NCBI GenBank assembly: GCA_029864225.1
Contig: JAOTTU010000131.1
Span: forward strand, 1 to 5,457
Origin: Gammaproteobacteria bacterium
Lineage (GTDB): Bacteria; Pseudomonadota; Gammaproteobacteria; UBA9214
DNA length: 5,457 nucleotides
Reading direction: 5' to 3'
Shown: positions 1-4,424 of the stretch, piece after piece
How the letters are laid out: every line of letters begins with the position of its first letter
Position numbering within the stretch: position 1 is the stretch's first letter
The notes under the pieces: generated by a model
The model's input: only the letters and a program-made list of their open reading frames with translations
Told to the model about the DNA's origin: nothing
Database searches by the model: none
Program-made: the position numbers and the translations under genes

Positions 1-104
1 CATCGGTCGTTCCAGCACATCCCTGTGCTCCACGACACTTGTACATCCTGTACATCGGTCGTTCCAGCATATCCCTGTGCTCCACGACACTTGTACATCC
101 TGTA
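1..104. repeat. Two tandem copies of a 52-bp palindromic repeat
   Basis: Bases 1-52 and 53-104 are identical except for one C-to-T change (base 18 versus base 70). A third copy begins at 105 with CATCG but decays within about 10 bases. Each unit can fold twice: AGCACA-TCCC-TGTGCT flanked by an outer GTCGT/ACGAC pair, and TGTACA-TCC-TGTACA. The single difference between copies turns a C-G pair into a T-G wobble, so the hairpin survives. The array touches the window edge, so its full copy number is unknown. It lies downstream of the leftward hypothetical gene. It is most likely a dispersed REP-like intergenic repeat; the family is not identified. Confidence 0.9.
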
Positions 105-137
105 CATCGTCGTGGGAGCGGGCAAACGTGCGCGCGT

Positions 138-401
138 TCAGCCTTCGTCGATCATGATGTCCGGCGGGTTGACCAGGTTGACGTGATGATCGATGGGATG
201 TTCAACCGGGATGTCAAGATTGCGGCGTTTGCTTTCCTCGGATTCGAAGTCGATCACAAGATCCTCACTTGCACTCTGCTCGACAATATAGGGAATGCCG
301 GTGAGGTCCTCGATATCGCGTCCGGTGATCGGGTCGGTGGTCTCTATGCGGTGTAATATGACAGCCCTCCAGCAAATTTGCGTCTTGGCGACGCGTGGCA
401 T
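138..401 (-). CDS. Small acidic hypothetical protein, start codon uncertain
   Basis: I do not recognise this family. The body reads like a real protein: it is rich in Asp and Glu, contains the segments TTDPITGRDIEDLTGIPY and NLVNPPDIMIDEG, and its codons favour G or C in third position like the neighbours. There is no signal peptide or membrane segment, so it is probably cytoplasmic. The coordinates use the only in-frame ATG (399-401, 87 aa), but no ribosome binding site precedes it. A TTG at 429-431 would give 97 aa. The best Shine-Dalgarno (GGAGG, 366-370) lies inside the frame, six bases before an in-frame ATA at 357-359. Starting there gives 73 aa and removes a leader (MPRVAKTQICWRAV) that looks unlike the rest. 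The true start may therefore be ATA, or the gene may have lost its ATG. It diverges from the ABM-dehydrogenase pair. Confidence 0.6.
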   Translation of the reverse strand: MPRVAKTQICWRAVILHRIETTDPITGRDIEDLTGIPYIVEQSASEDLVIDFESEESKRRNLDIPVEHPIDHHVNLVNPPDIMIDEG

Positions 402-403
402 TA

Positions 404-431
404 AGACTAGTAGGCGCCGCCCGGCAGTCAA
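404..431 (-). promoter_or_regulatory. Possible sigma-70-like promoter for the leftward hypothetical gene
   Basis: On the minus strand TTGACT (431-426, 5 of 6 to the -35 consensus) is followed after 16 bases by TAGTCT (409-404, a weak -10). Transcription would start near 397. That is downstream of the TTG and ATG candidate starts and about 27 bases before the GGAGG at 370-366. It therefore agrees with a gene start at 359. The -10 is poor, so this is tentative. Confidence 0.3.
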
Positions 432-474
432 TCATAGGAATACACACACTCAGCTTGTTATTATTCTCATCGGT

Positions 475-491
475 CCTGCCCTGTCGGCAGG
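475..491 (+). other. Stem-loop in the leader of the ABM-dehydrogenase operon
   Basis: CCTGCC and GGCAGG form a six-base stem around the loop CTGTC, ending 16 bases before the AGGAGG ribosome binding site (508-513) of the downstream gene. There is no T-tract on either strand, so it is not an intrinsic terminator. It may stabilise the mRNA leader or act as part of an operator; no function can be read from the sequence. Confidence 0.35.
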
Positions 492-520
492 CTGGTTAGC
501 GCTTAGCAGGAGGTTCCCTT

Positions 521-817
521 ATGCAGGTCACTCTGGTGCACGTCCACGTCAAGCCCGGGCACGTGGATGATTTTATTCGTGCCTCGCAGGCCAATCACGA
601 GGCCTCGGTGATGGAACCCGGCAACCGGCGCTTCGATGTCCTGCAGTCGGGTGATGATCCTACGCGGTTTGTCCTGTACGAGGCCTATGCCACGGCAGAG
701 GACGCCGCGGCCCACAAGCAGACCGCACATTACCTCACCTGGCGCGACACCGTCGTGGACTGGATGGCAACGCCCCGCCGGGGCCTCCCCTACCATGGCC
801 TGTTCCCGGCAGATTGA
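521..817 (+). CDS. LsrG/YgiN-like antibiotic biosynthesis monooxygenase (ABM) family protein
   Basis: A 98-aa single-domain protein with a dimeric ferredoxin-like ABM fold. It resembles E. coli LsrG, the isomerase acting on phosphorylated AI-2, along its whole length: the VTLVHVHVKPGHVDDFI start, NHEASV (25-30), GNRRFDVLQ (34-42), RFVLYEAY (49-56), AHKQTAHY (64-71) and PRRGLPYHGL (85-94). Members act on small carbonyl or quinone-like compounds without a metal or flavin cofactor, usually in the cytoplasm. The start is supported by AGGAGG at 508-513, seven bases upstream. The stop touches the next ATG, so it is co-translated with the dehydrogenase. No lsr transporter or kinase gene is present, so an AI-2 role is not implied; a carbonyl substrate shared with the partner is a reasonable inference. 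The exact reaction is unknown. Confidence 0.88.
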   Translation: MQVTLVHVHVKPGHVDDFIRASQANHEASVMEPGNRRFDVLQSGDDPTRFVLYEAYATAEDAAAHKQTAHYLTWRDTVVDWMATPRRGLPYHGLFPAD

Positions 818-2005
818 ATGATCGCGCGCTTCTCCCTGGCGCGGTTTCCGCGCATCGTGTTCGGCTCCGGCTGCATCGACAGGCTGCCGGCCCTCGTGTC
901 CGGCTACGGCAAGCACGTCCTGCTGGTCACCGGTGCCAGTTCACTGCAGGCATCGCCCGCCTGGGAACGCATCCAGCAGGACCTGCAGCAGGCCGGCATC
1001 AACCTCGAACATACCCGCGTCAACGGGGAGCCCTCCCCGCAGCTGATCGATGCCGTGGTGAAACAATTCAGCGGACACGGCATCGATGTCGTGCTCGGCA
1101 TCGGTGGCGGCAGCGTACTGGATGCTGCCAAGGCGATTGCCGGCCTGCTGCGGATCGGTGGCACGGTCATGGACTACCTCGAGGGCGTCGGCCCCGAGAA
1201 GCCCTACCGGGGCCCTGCCTTAGCATTTATCGCGGTACCGACCACGGCCGGTACCGGCAGCGAGGCCACCAGGAACGCCGTGCTCAGCGTCCAGGGTGAA
1301 AACGGCTTCAAGAAATCCTTCCGCGATGAACAGCTGGTGCCCGAGTACGCCGTGGTCGACCCCGATCTGCTGGCCACTTGCCCGCCGTCGCAGATCGCCG
1401 CCAATGGCATGGATGCCCTGACCCAGCTGATCGAATCCTATGTCTCGACCGGCGCCAATCGCGTCACCGACGCCCTGGCACTGGACGGCATCAGCGCGGC
1501 GCGGGACAGCCTACTGCCGCTTTACGATGACCCGGCCGGTGCCGGCCCCGCGCGCGAGGGCATGGCCTATGCCGCACTGGTCTCCGGTATCACGCTGGCC
1601 CAGACCGGGCTGGGTTCGGTGCACGGACTCGCCTCCCCGCTGGGCGCCTTCTTCCCGATACCGCACGGCGTGGTCTGCGGGACCCTGGTGGCCACGGCCA
1701 CGCGGGTTAACATCGCGGCCATGCGCGCACGCGAACCGGACAACCCGGCGCTGGTTAGATATACCGTCCTCGGTGAACTGCTCTGCCAGCAGACCTTCTC
1801 CACCAGCGCCGTGGCGCAGGACGCCCTGATCGCCCTGCTGGAGGACTGGACCGCGCACATGGACATTCCCCGACTGGGACAGTGCGGCGTCACCCCGGGT
1901 GACTTCGACCGGATCGTCGCCAACAGCCGGGGCAGCAGCATGCGCACCAACCCCATCGTCCTGACCGACGCGGAGATCCGGGACATCCTGCAACAGCGCC
2001 GGTAG
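818..2005 (+). CDS. Iron-containing (group III) alcohol dehydrogenase family protein
   Basis: A 395-aa, full-length member of the Fe-ADH family (FucO, YqhD, maleylacetate reductase group), which reduces or oxidises small alcohols and carbonyls with NAD(P)H. The nucleotide-binding half contains GIGGGSVLDAAKA (94-106) and PTTAGTGSEAT (141-151). The helical metal-binding half contains GMDALTQLIESYV (197-209) and VHGLASPLGAFFPIPHG (268-284). By alignment to FucO the metal ligands are Asp199, His269 and His283, but the usual second ligand His is Gln203 and the second active-site His of the HGMAH motif is Ser273. Some Fe-ADH relatives carry Gln here, so the protein may still be active with a changed metal site. 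The ATG follows the upstream TGA with no gap and no clear ribosome binding site of its own, which indicates translational coupling. The substrate cannot be assigned. Confidence 0.9.
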   Translation: MIARFSLARFPRIVFGSGCIDRLPALVSGYGKHVLLVTGASSLQASPAWERIQQDLQQAGINLEHTRVNGEPSPQLIDAVVKQFSGHGIDVVLGIGGGSVLDAAKAIAGLLRIGGTVMDYLEGVGPEKPYRGPALAFIAVPTTAGTGSEATRNAVLSVQGENGFKKSFRDEQLVPEYAVVDPDLLATCPPSQIAANGMDALTQLIESYVSTGANRVTDALALDGISAARDSLLPLYDDPAGAGPAREGMAYAALVSGITLAQTGLGSVHGLASPLGAFFPIPHGVVCGTLVATATRVNIAAMRAREPDNPALVRYTVLGELLCQQTFSTSAVAQDALIALLEDWTAHMDIPRLGQCGVTPGDFDRIVANSRGSSMRTNPIVLTDAEIRDILQQRR

Positions 2006-2049
2006 CGCGGCCCGTTCACGAGCCCGATAATAAACGCCGTCTTGCCTCT

Positions 2050-2077
2050 CTTGAAAAACCATTGATTGCCCCCATCT
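2050..2077 (+). promoter_or_regulatory. Sigma-32 (RpoH) heat-shock promoter of hsp20
   Basis: CTTGAAA at 2050-2056 and CCCCATCT at 2070-2077 are separated by 13 bases and match the sigma-32 consensus CTTGAAA-N11-16-CCCCATNT at every defined base. Transcription should start near 2084, giving a leader of about 38 bases before the hsp20 ATG, with AAGGAGG at 2108-2114. I see no obvious hairpin hiding the ribosome binding site, so control is probably by sigma-32 rather than by an RNA thermometer. Confidence 0.88.
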
Positions 2078-2121
2078 AGGAGTTATGTCAGTTAGTTACC
2101 GATTTTTAAGGAGGCAGTTAC

Positions 2122-2550
2122 ATGTTGCTATCACGCTACGAACCTTACAACCTGTTTGACCAGTTCAATAACGAGGTCAACCGCCTGTTCACCACTACGC
2201 CGCGCAGAACGGCGGCTGCACATCCCGACTGGATGCCGGCTGTCGACATTCGTGAAGATGAAGACCGCTTTGTGCTGATGGTGGACCTGCCCGGGATCGA
2301 TCGCAAGGACGTGGAAATCACCGTGGATGATGGCGTTCTGAGCTTAAAGGGCCAGCGTGCGACCGTAACCGAAGAGGTCAAGGACAACTACCGGCGTCGG
2401 GAACGCAGCCACGGCGAATTCCTGCGGCAGTTCACCCTGCCGGAGACAGCCGCTGCGGAAAACATCAGCGCCAGCGCCCGCGACGGCGTGCTGGAGATCG
2501 TGATCCCGAAACAGGCCAGGCCCCAGCCACAGAAGATTACGGTCAACTAG
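2122..2550 (+). CDS. Hsp20/alpha-crystallin family small heat-shock protein
   Basis: A 142-aa ATP-independent chaperone that binds unfolding proteins in the cytoplasm as large oligomers. A short N-terminal arm (1-36, with the LFDQFNNEVNRLF helix) precedes the alpha-crystallin domain (about 37-131). Key motifs are DLPGIDRKDVEITVDDGVL (55-73), RSHGEFLRQFTLP (95-107) and the signature ARDGVLEIVIPK (119-130). The C-terminal tail ends in Ile-Thr-Val-Asn, giving the I-x-I/V anchor (139-141) used for oligomer assembly. Length is typical for class A bacterial sHsps. The start is fixed by AAGGAGG seven bases upstream. It is transcribed alone from a sigma-32 promoter and followed by repeat elements. 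Confidence 0.96.
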   Translation: MLLSRYEPYNLFDQFNNEVNRLFTTTPRRTAAAHPDWMPAVDIREDEDRFVLMVDLPGIDRKDVEITVDDGVLSLKGQRATVTEEVKDNYRRRERSHGEFLRQFTLPETAAAENISASARDGVLEIVIPKQARPQPQKITVN

Positions 2551-2567
2551 GAAAAGTCTGCTCAAGC

Positions 2568-2656
2568 CGTCATTCCGGGCGTAGCGCAGAGAAGACCCGG
2601 AATCCAGTCATTCCTAATCAGACAGTGACTGGATTCCGGCCTTCGCCGGAATGACG
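2568..2656. repeat. Composite REP-like inverted-repeat element of 89 bp
   Basis: The element starts with CGTCATTCCGG and ends with CCGGAATGACG, its exact reverse complement. Inside, CCGGAATCCAGTCA (2597-2610) pairs with TGACTGGATTCCGG (2626-2639), 14 of 14. It therefore consists of two opposed modules. The left one is ATTCCGGG/CCCGGAAT with a 16-base loop; the right one is ATTCCGGC/GCCGGAAT with a four-base loop. The modules resemble the widespread ATTCC-N-GGAAT intergenic repeats of proteobacteria (dRS3-like). It sits 17 bases after the hsp20 stop and may protect or terminate that mRNA, although no T-tract follows. Confidence 0.85.
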
Positions 2657-2668
2657 AGAAATGAGTTA

Positions 2669-2728
2669 ATCGGGCCTTCCCTGGTATCCAGTACCCGGCA
2701 CCGGCCAACGGTGCCTTCGCTGCCCGAT
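2669..2728 (+). other. Nested stem-loop in the intergenic region, function unknown
   Basis: The outer arms ATCGGGC (2669-2675) and GCCCGAT (2722-2728) enclose an inner stem GGCACCG (2697-2703)/CGGTGCC (2709-2715) with loop GCCAA. Both stems are perfect seven-base pairs. No reading frame in this gap has a ribosome binding site or convincing codon use. Bases 2729-2838 hold nothing clear beyond a weak TAAGAT (2835-2840) next to the following start codon. Confidence 0.4.
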
Positions 2729-2838
2729 AAATCAGCATTTCAGCTGGTCCAAGCAGGCATCCTGTGCGAACAACTGCATACGGTCGACTGCCATGCCAGC
2801 GCAGCCGGTGCTTATGCGTGCGACAGTAACGCTGTAAG

Positions 2839-3444
2839 ATGGATCCCATGAAACAGTTTTCGGAAGCCTGTGAAGAAAACAAGCAGCCGATCCTGGCGGT
2901 CCTGGAAAAGGAATTTTCGGACTGCCGCACGGTGCTGGAAATCGGCAGCGGCACCGGCCAGCACGCGCTGTTCTTCGCCCGTCAGCTACCCCATATCACC
3001 TGGCAGCCCAGCGATCTCCCTGCCAGCCATGCCAGCATCGATGCCTGGCGTGCAACGACACAACTCCCCAACCTGCTCGCCCCGCTTACCCTGGATGTCC
3101 GTGCCGACCACTGGCCTGAAGCCGACTACGACGCGGTCTTCAGCGCCAACACCACCCACATCATCGACTGGCCCGCGGTACAGGACATGTTCAGGGGTAT
3201 CGGCGAGGTACTGCAGACAGGCGGCGTGTTCTGCCTGTATGGCCCGTTCAACTACAACCGGCGCTATACCAGCGAGAGCAATGCACGCTTCGACCAGTGG
3301 CTAAAGCAGCGCGACCCGGCCAGCGGCCTGCGCGACTTCGAAGACCTTGAGCGGCTGGCCGGCGAGCTGGGCCTGACCCTGGCGCATGACTATGAGATGC
3401 CGGTCAACAACCGTCTGCTGGTCTGGCGCGCAGAAACCGGGTAA
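2839..3444 (+). CDS. DUF938 (METTL26/UPF0585) SAM-dependent methyltransferase-like protein
   Basis: A 201-aa Rossmann-fold class I methyltransferase of the DUF938 family, whose substrate is not known. SAM motif I is VLEIGSGTGQHA (32-43). Family hallmarks are WQPSDL (55-60), NLLAPLTLDV (78-87), DAVFSANTTHIIDW (98-111), LYGPFNYN (133-140), GLRDFEDLERLA (163-174) and MPVNNRLLVWR (187-197). Length fits the family. Two ATG codons are possible, at 2839 and 2848; the second gives MKQFSEACEENK, closer to the usual family start. Neither has a good ribosome binding site. A TAAGAT at 2835-2840 could be a -10 box that would make the 2848 start leaderless; this is speculative. Its 3' end converges with the small membrane protein gene and overlaps that gene's terminator. 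Probably cytoplasmic and monocistronic. Confidence 0.92.
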   Translation: MDPMKQFSEACEENKQPILAVLEKEFSDCRTVLEIGSGTGQHALFFARQLPHITWQPSDLPASHASIDAWRATTQLPNLLAPLTLDVRADHWPEADYDAVFSANTTHIIDWPAVQDMFRGIGEVLQTGGVFCLYGPFNYNRRYTSESNARFDQWLKQRDPASGLRDFEDLERLAGELGLTLAHDYEMPVNNRLLVWRAETG

Positions 3445-3479
3445 AAAAAACCGGCCCTGCCAGGGTGGCGAGGACCGGT
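3443..3479 (-). terminator. Rho-independent terminator of the small membrane protein gene
   Basis: On the minus strand ACCGGTCCTCGCCA pairs with TGGCAGGGCCGGT with one mismatch and one bulge, closing a three-base loop, and is followed by eight T residues (3450-3443). The T-tract exists only for leftward transcription, so this terminates the gene at 3527-3688. It overlaps the TAA stop (3442-3444) of the converging DUF938 gene. For rightward transcripts there is a hairpin but no T-tract. Confidence 0.88.
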
Positions 3480-3526
3480 CTGCGGGTACACACAAGCGAC
3501 GGAGTCGGGGCCGTCACACGGTGAAA

Positions 3527-3688
3527 CTAATTATCCAGTTGCGATACCACCCAGGGTGTGGCTACAAGTGTGAGGATCGCCACCATCACCGCTTCCCTCA
3601 ACACTCCAAACTGCATGAGAAAGCTCAGCGTCGGGTCACCGAGAAAGAGTATCGCCGTCAACACCAGAAACAATCTGTACATATTCAT
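3527..3688 (-). CDS. Small two-helix membrane protein, 53 aa, hypothetical
   Basis: I do not recognise a family. The frame runs from ATG at 3686-3688 to TAG at 3527-3529. It begins MNMYRLFLVLTAILFLG, continues through a short loop containing GVLRE, and ends TPWVVSQLDN. Two hydrophobic stretches (about 5-25 and 33-48) suggest a helical hairpin in the inner membrane. The case that it is real rests on flanking signals: GGAGG with a five-base spacer before the ATG, a consensus TATAAT upstream, and an intrinsic terminator about 50 bases after the stop. It stands alone between iscR and the converging DUF938 gene. The longer frames on the opposite strand are rich in Arg and His and have no ribosome binding site. 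Function cannot be inferred; many proteins of this kind are membrane stress or partner-modulating peptides. Confidence 0.75.
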   Translation of the reverse strand: MNMYRLFLVLTAILFLGDPTLSFLMQFGVLREAVMVAILTLVATPWVVSQLDN

Positions 3689-3717
3689 AGCCACCTCCAT
3701 TACACGTCATGCTGTTG

Positions 3718-3723
3718 ATTATA
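3718..3723 (-). promoter_or_regulatory. Consensus -10 box for the small membrane protein gene
   Basis: The minus strand reads TATAAT here, a perfect sigma-70 -10 hexamer. Transcription would start near 3711, leaving a leader of about 22 bases that contains the GGAGG site. The -35 is weak: the best candidate is TTTCCA, 15 bases upstream, which could mean dependence on an activator. The rest of 3724-3831 shows only AT-rich sequence and no gene. Confidence 0.55.
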
Positions 3724-3831
3724 ATAACGGCACTACGCTGGAAACATCCGTGAAGCACGCCACAATGCGGTGTGAAGCCGATCGCAAAAACGGCATAAAA
3801 AGGGGAAAATCTGGGCTGTAACTGCCTTCAA

Positions 3832-3847
3832 GCCTGCTGCAGCAGGC
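3832..3847. repeat. Perfect 16-bp palindrome downstream of iscR
   Basis: GCCTGCTGCAGCAGGC is its own reverse complement and lies 17 bases beyond the iscR stop codon. As RNA it would form a six-pair hairpin with a TGCA loop. On the iscR transcript only two T residues follow at once; T-rich runs come about 20-30 bases later. It is thus a poor intrinsic terminator, though it could cap the iscR mRNA end or be a protein-binding site. Confidence 0.5.
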
Positions 3848-3864
3848 ACAAACCGGTGCTGTAA

Positions 3865-4365
3865 TCAGAGGTGTTCGAGGCGGGGCTTGAGGGACATGGA
3901 AGTGACTTCCGGCCCTTCAGGGTCACGCATCCGGTAGTCCTGGCGTGCAGCGACATCGCGGATGCCGTTCTCCCTCACCAGCTTCCCCAGCGTGATTTCA
4001 TTCAGGAACTGGTAGATCTGCTGGCTCAGGTCATCCCACAATTCATGTGTCAGGCAGCGGGTACCTTCGTGGCAGTTATTGGCGCCACTGCAACGCGTGG
4101 TATCCATCGTTTCATCGACCGCCGCAATGATCTCAGCGACCGCGATGTCGTCAGCCGGACGGCTTAACGAATAACCACCACCCGGGCCGCGGGTGCTGGT
4201 CACCAGCTTGCATCTACGCAGGCGGGTAAACAACTGTTCGAGGTAGGACAGCGAAATATCCTGGCGCCGCGAGATATGCGACAGGGTGACCGGGCCGGAC
4301 TGGTTGTGAAAGGCCAGATCCAGCATAGCGGTGACGGCGTAGCGCCCTTTACTGGTGAGTTTCAA
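3865..4365 (-). CDS. iscR: Rrf2-family [2Fe-2S] transcriptional regulator IscR
   Basis: IscR senses Fe-S cluster status through a [2Fe-2S] cluster and represses or activates isc, suf and other genes. The 166-aa protein begins MKLTSKGRYAVTAMLDLA, has the winged-helix segment ISLSYLEQLFTRLRR (37-51) and the wing RGPGGGYSLSR (59-69). Its cluster ligands are Cys92, Cys98, Cys104 and His107, the same numbers as in E. coli IscR. It is slightly longer than the 162-aa E. coli protein. The start is a TTG (4363-4365), chosen because it aligns with the family N-terminus; no good ribosome binding site precedes it. A longer frame from TTG at 4426-4428 overlaps the cysE stop codon but adds 21 residues not typical of the family. 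It lies 59 bases after cysE and is probably cotranscribed with it. No iscS follows, which is unusual. Confidence 0.95.
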   Translation of the reverse strand: MKLTSKGRYAVTAMLDLAFHNQSGPVTLSHISRRQDISLSYLEQLFTRLRRCKLVTSTRGPGGGYSLSRPADDIAVAEIIAAVDETMDTTRCSGANNCHEGTRCLTHELWDDLSQQIYQFLNEITLGKLVRENGIRDVAARQDYRMRDPEGPEVTSMSLKPRLEHL

Positions 4366-4424
4366 TTGGTGGAGCCTGCAAACTTGGGGTGTGTCAGTAA
4401 AAGTGTCATAAGCGGCCAGACCAG

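Noticed and set aside
1..104. CRISPR array
   Set aside because: The whole 52-base unit repeats with no variable spacer between copies, and there are no cas genes.
521..2005. AI-2 (lsr) quorum-sensing uptake operon
   Set aside because: Only an LsrG-like protein is present; no LsrK, LsrR, LsrF or transporter genes. LsrG resemblance alone is common to the ABM family.
2078..2121. ROSE or fourU RNA thermometer in the hsp20 leader
   Set aside because: The T-run at 2103-2107 abuts the AAGGAGG, leaving no room for a loop, and no other complementary segment is visible in the leader.
2085..2159. A 24-codon upstream reading frame overlapping the hsp20 start, with ATG at the predicted sigma-32 transcript start
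   Set aside because: Its AGGAG is only two bases from the ATG and would lie upstream of the transcript start; the encoded peptide has no recognisable character. It is most likely chance.
2562..2954. Leftward 130-codon frame across the hsp20-DUF938 gap
   Set aside because: It runs through the inverted-repeat element and into the antisense of the DUF938 gene; its FRRRPESS segment is the usual artefact of translating this repeat.
3386..3821. Rightward frames opposite the small membrane protein
   Set aside because: Their composition is Arg/His/Thr-rich, they lack ribosome binding sites, and one overlaps the DUF938 gene out of frame; the minus strand has all the gene signals.
3798..3832. Second sigma-32 promoter on the minus strand (CTTGAA at 3832-3827)
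   Set aside because: The following GCCCAG is only 10 bases away and matches 4 of 6; no suitable -10 at normal spacing.
4366..4395. IscR type 2 operator in front of iscR
   Set aside because: ACCCCAAGTTTGCAGGCT has a CCY/RGG symmetry and a GTTTG core, but the half-site spacing and left half do not match the E. coli consensus.
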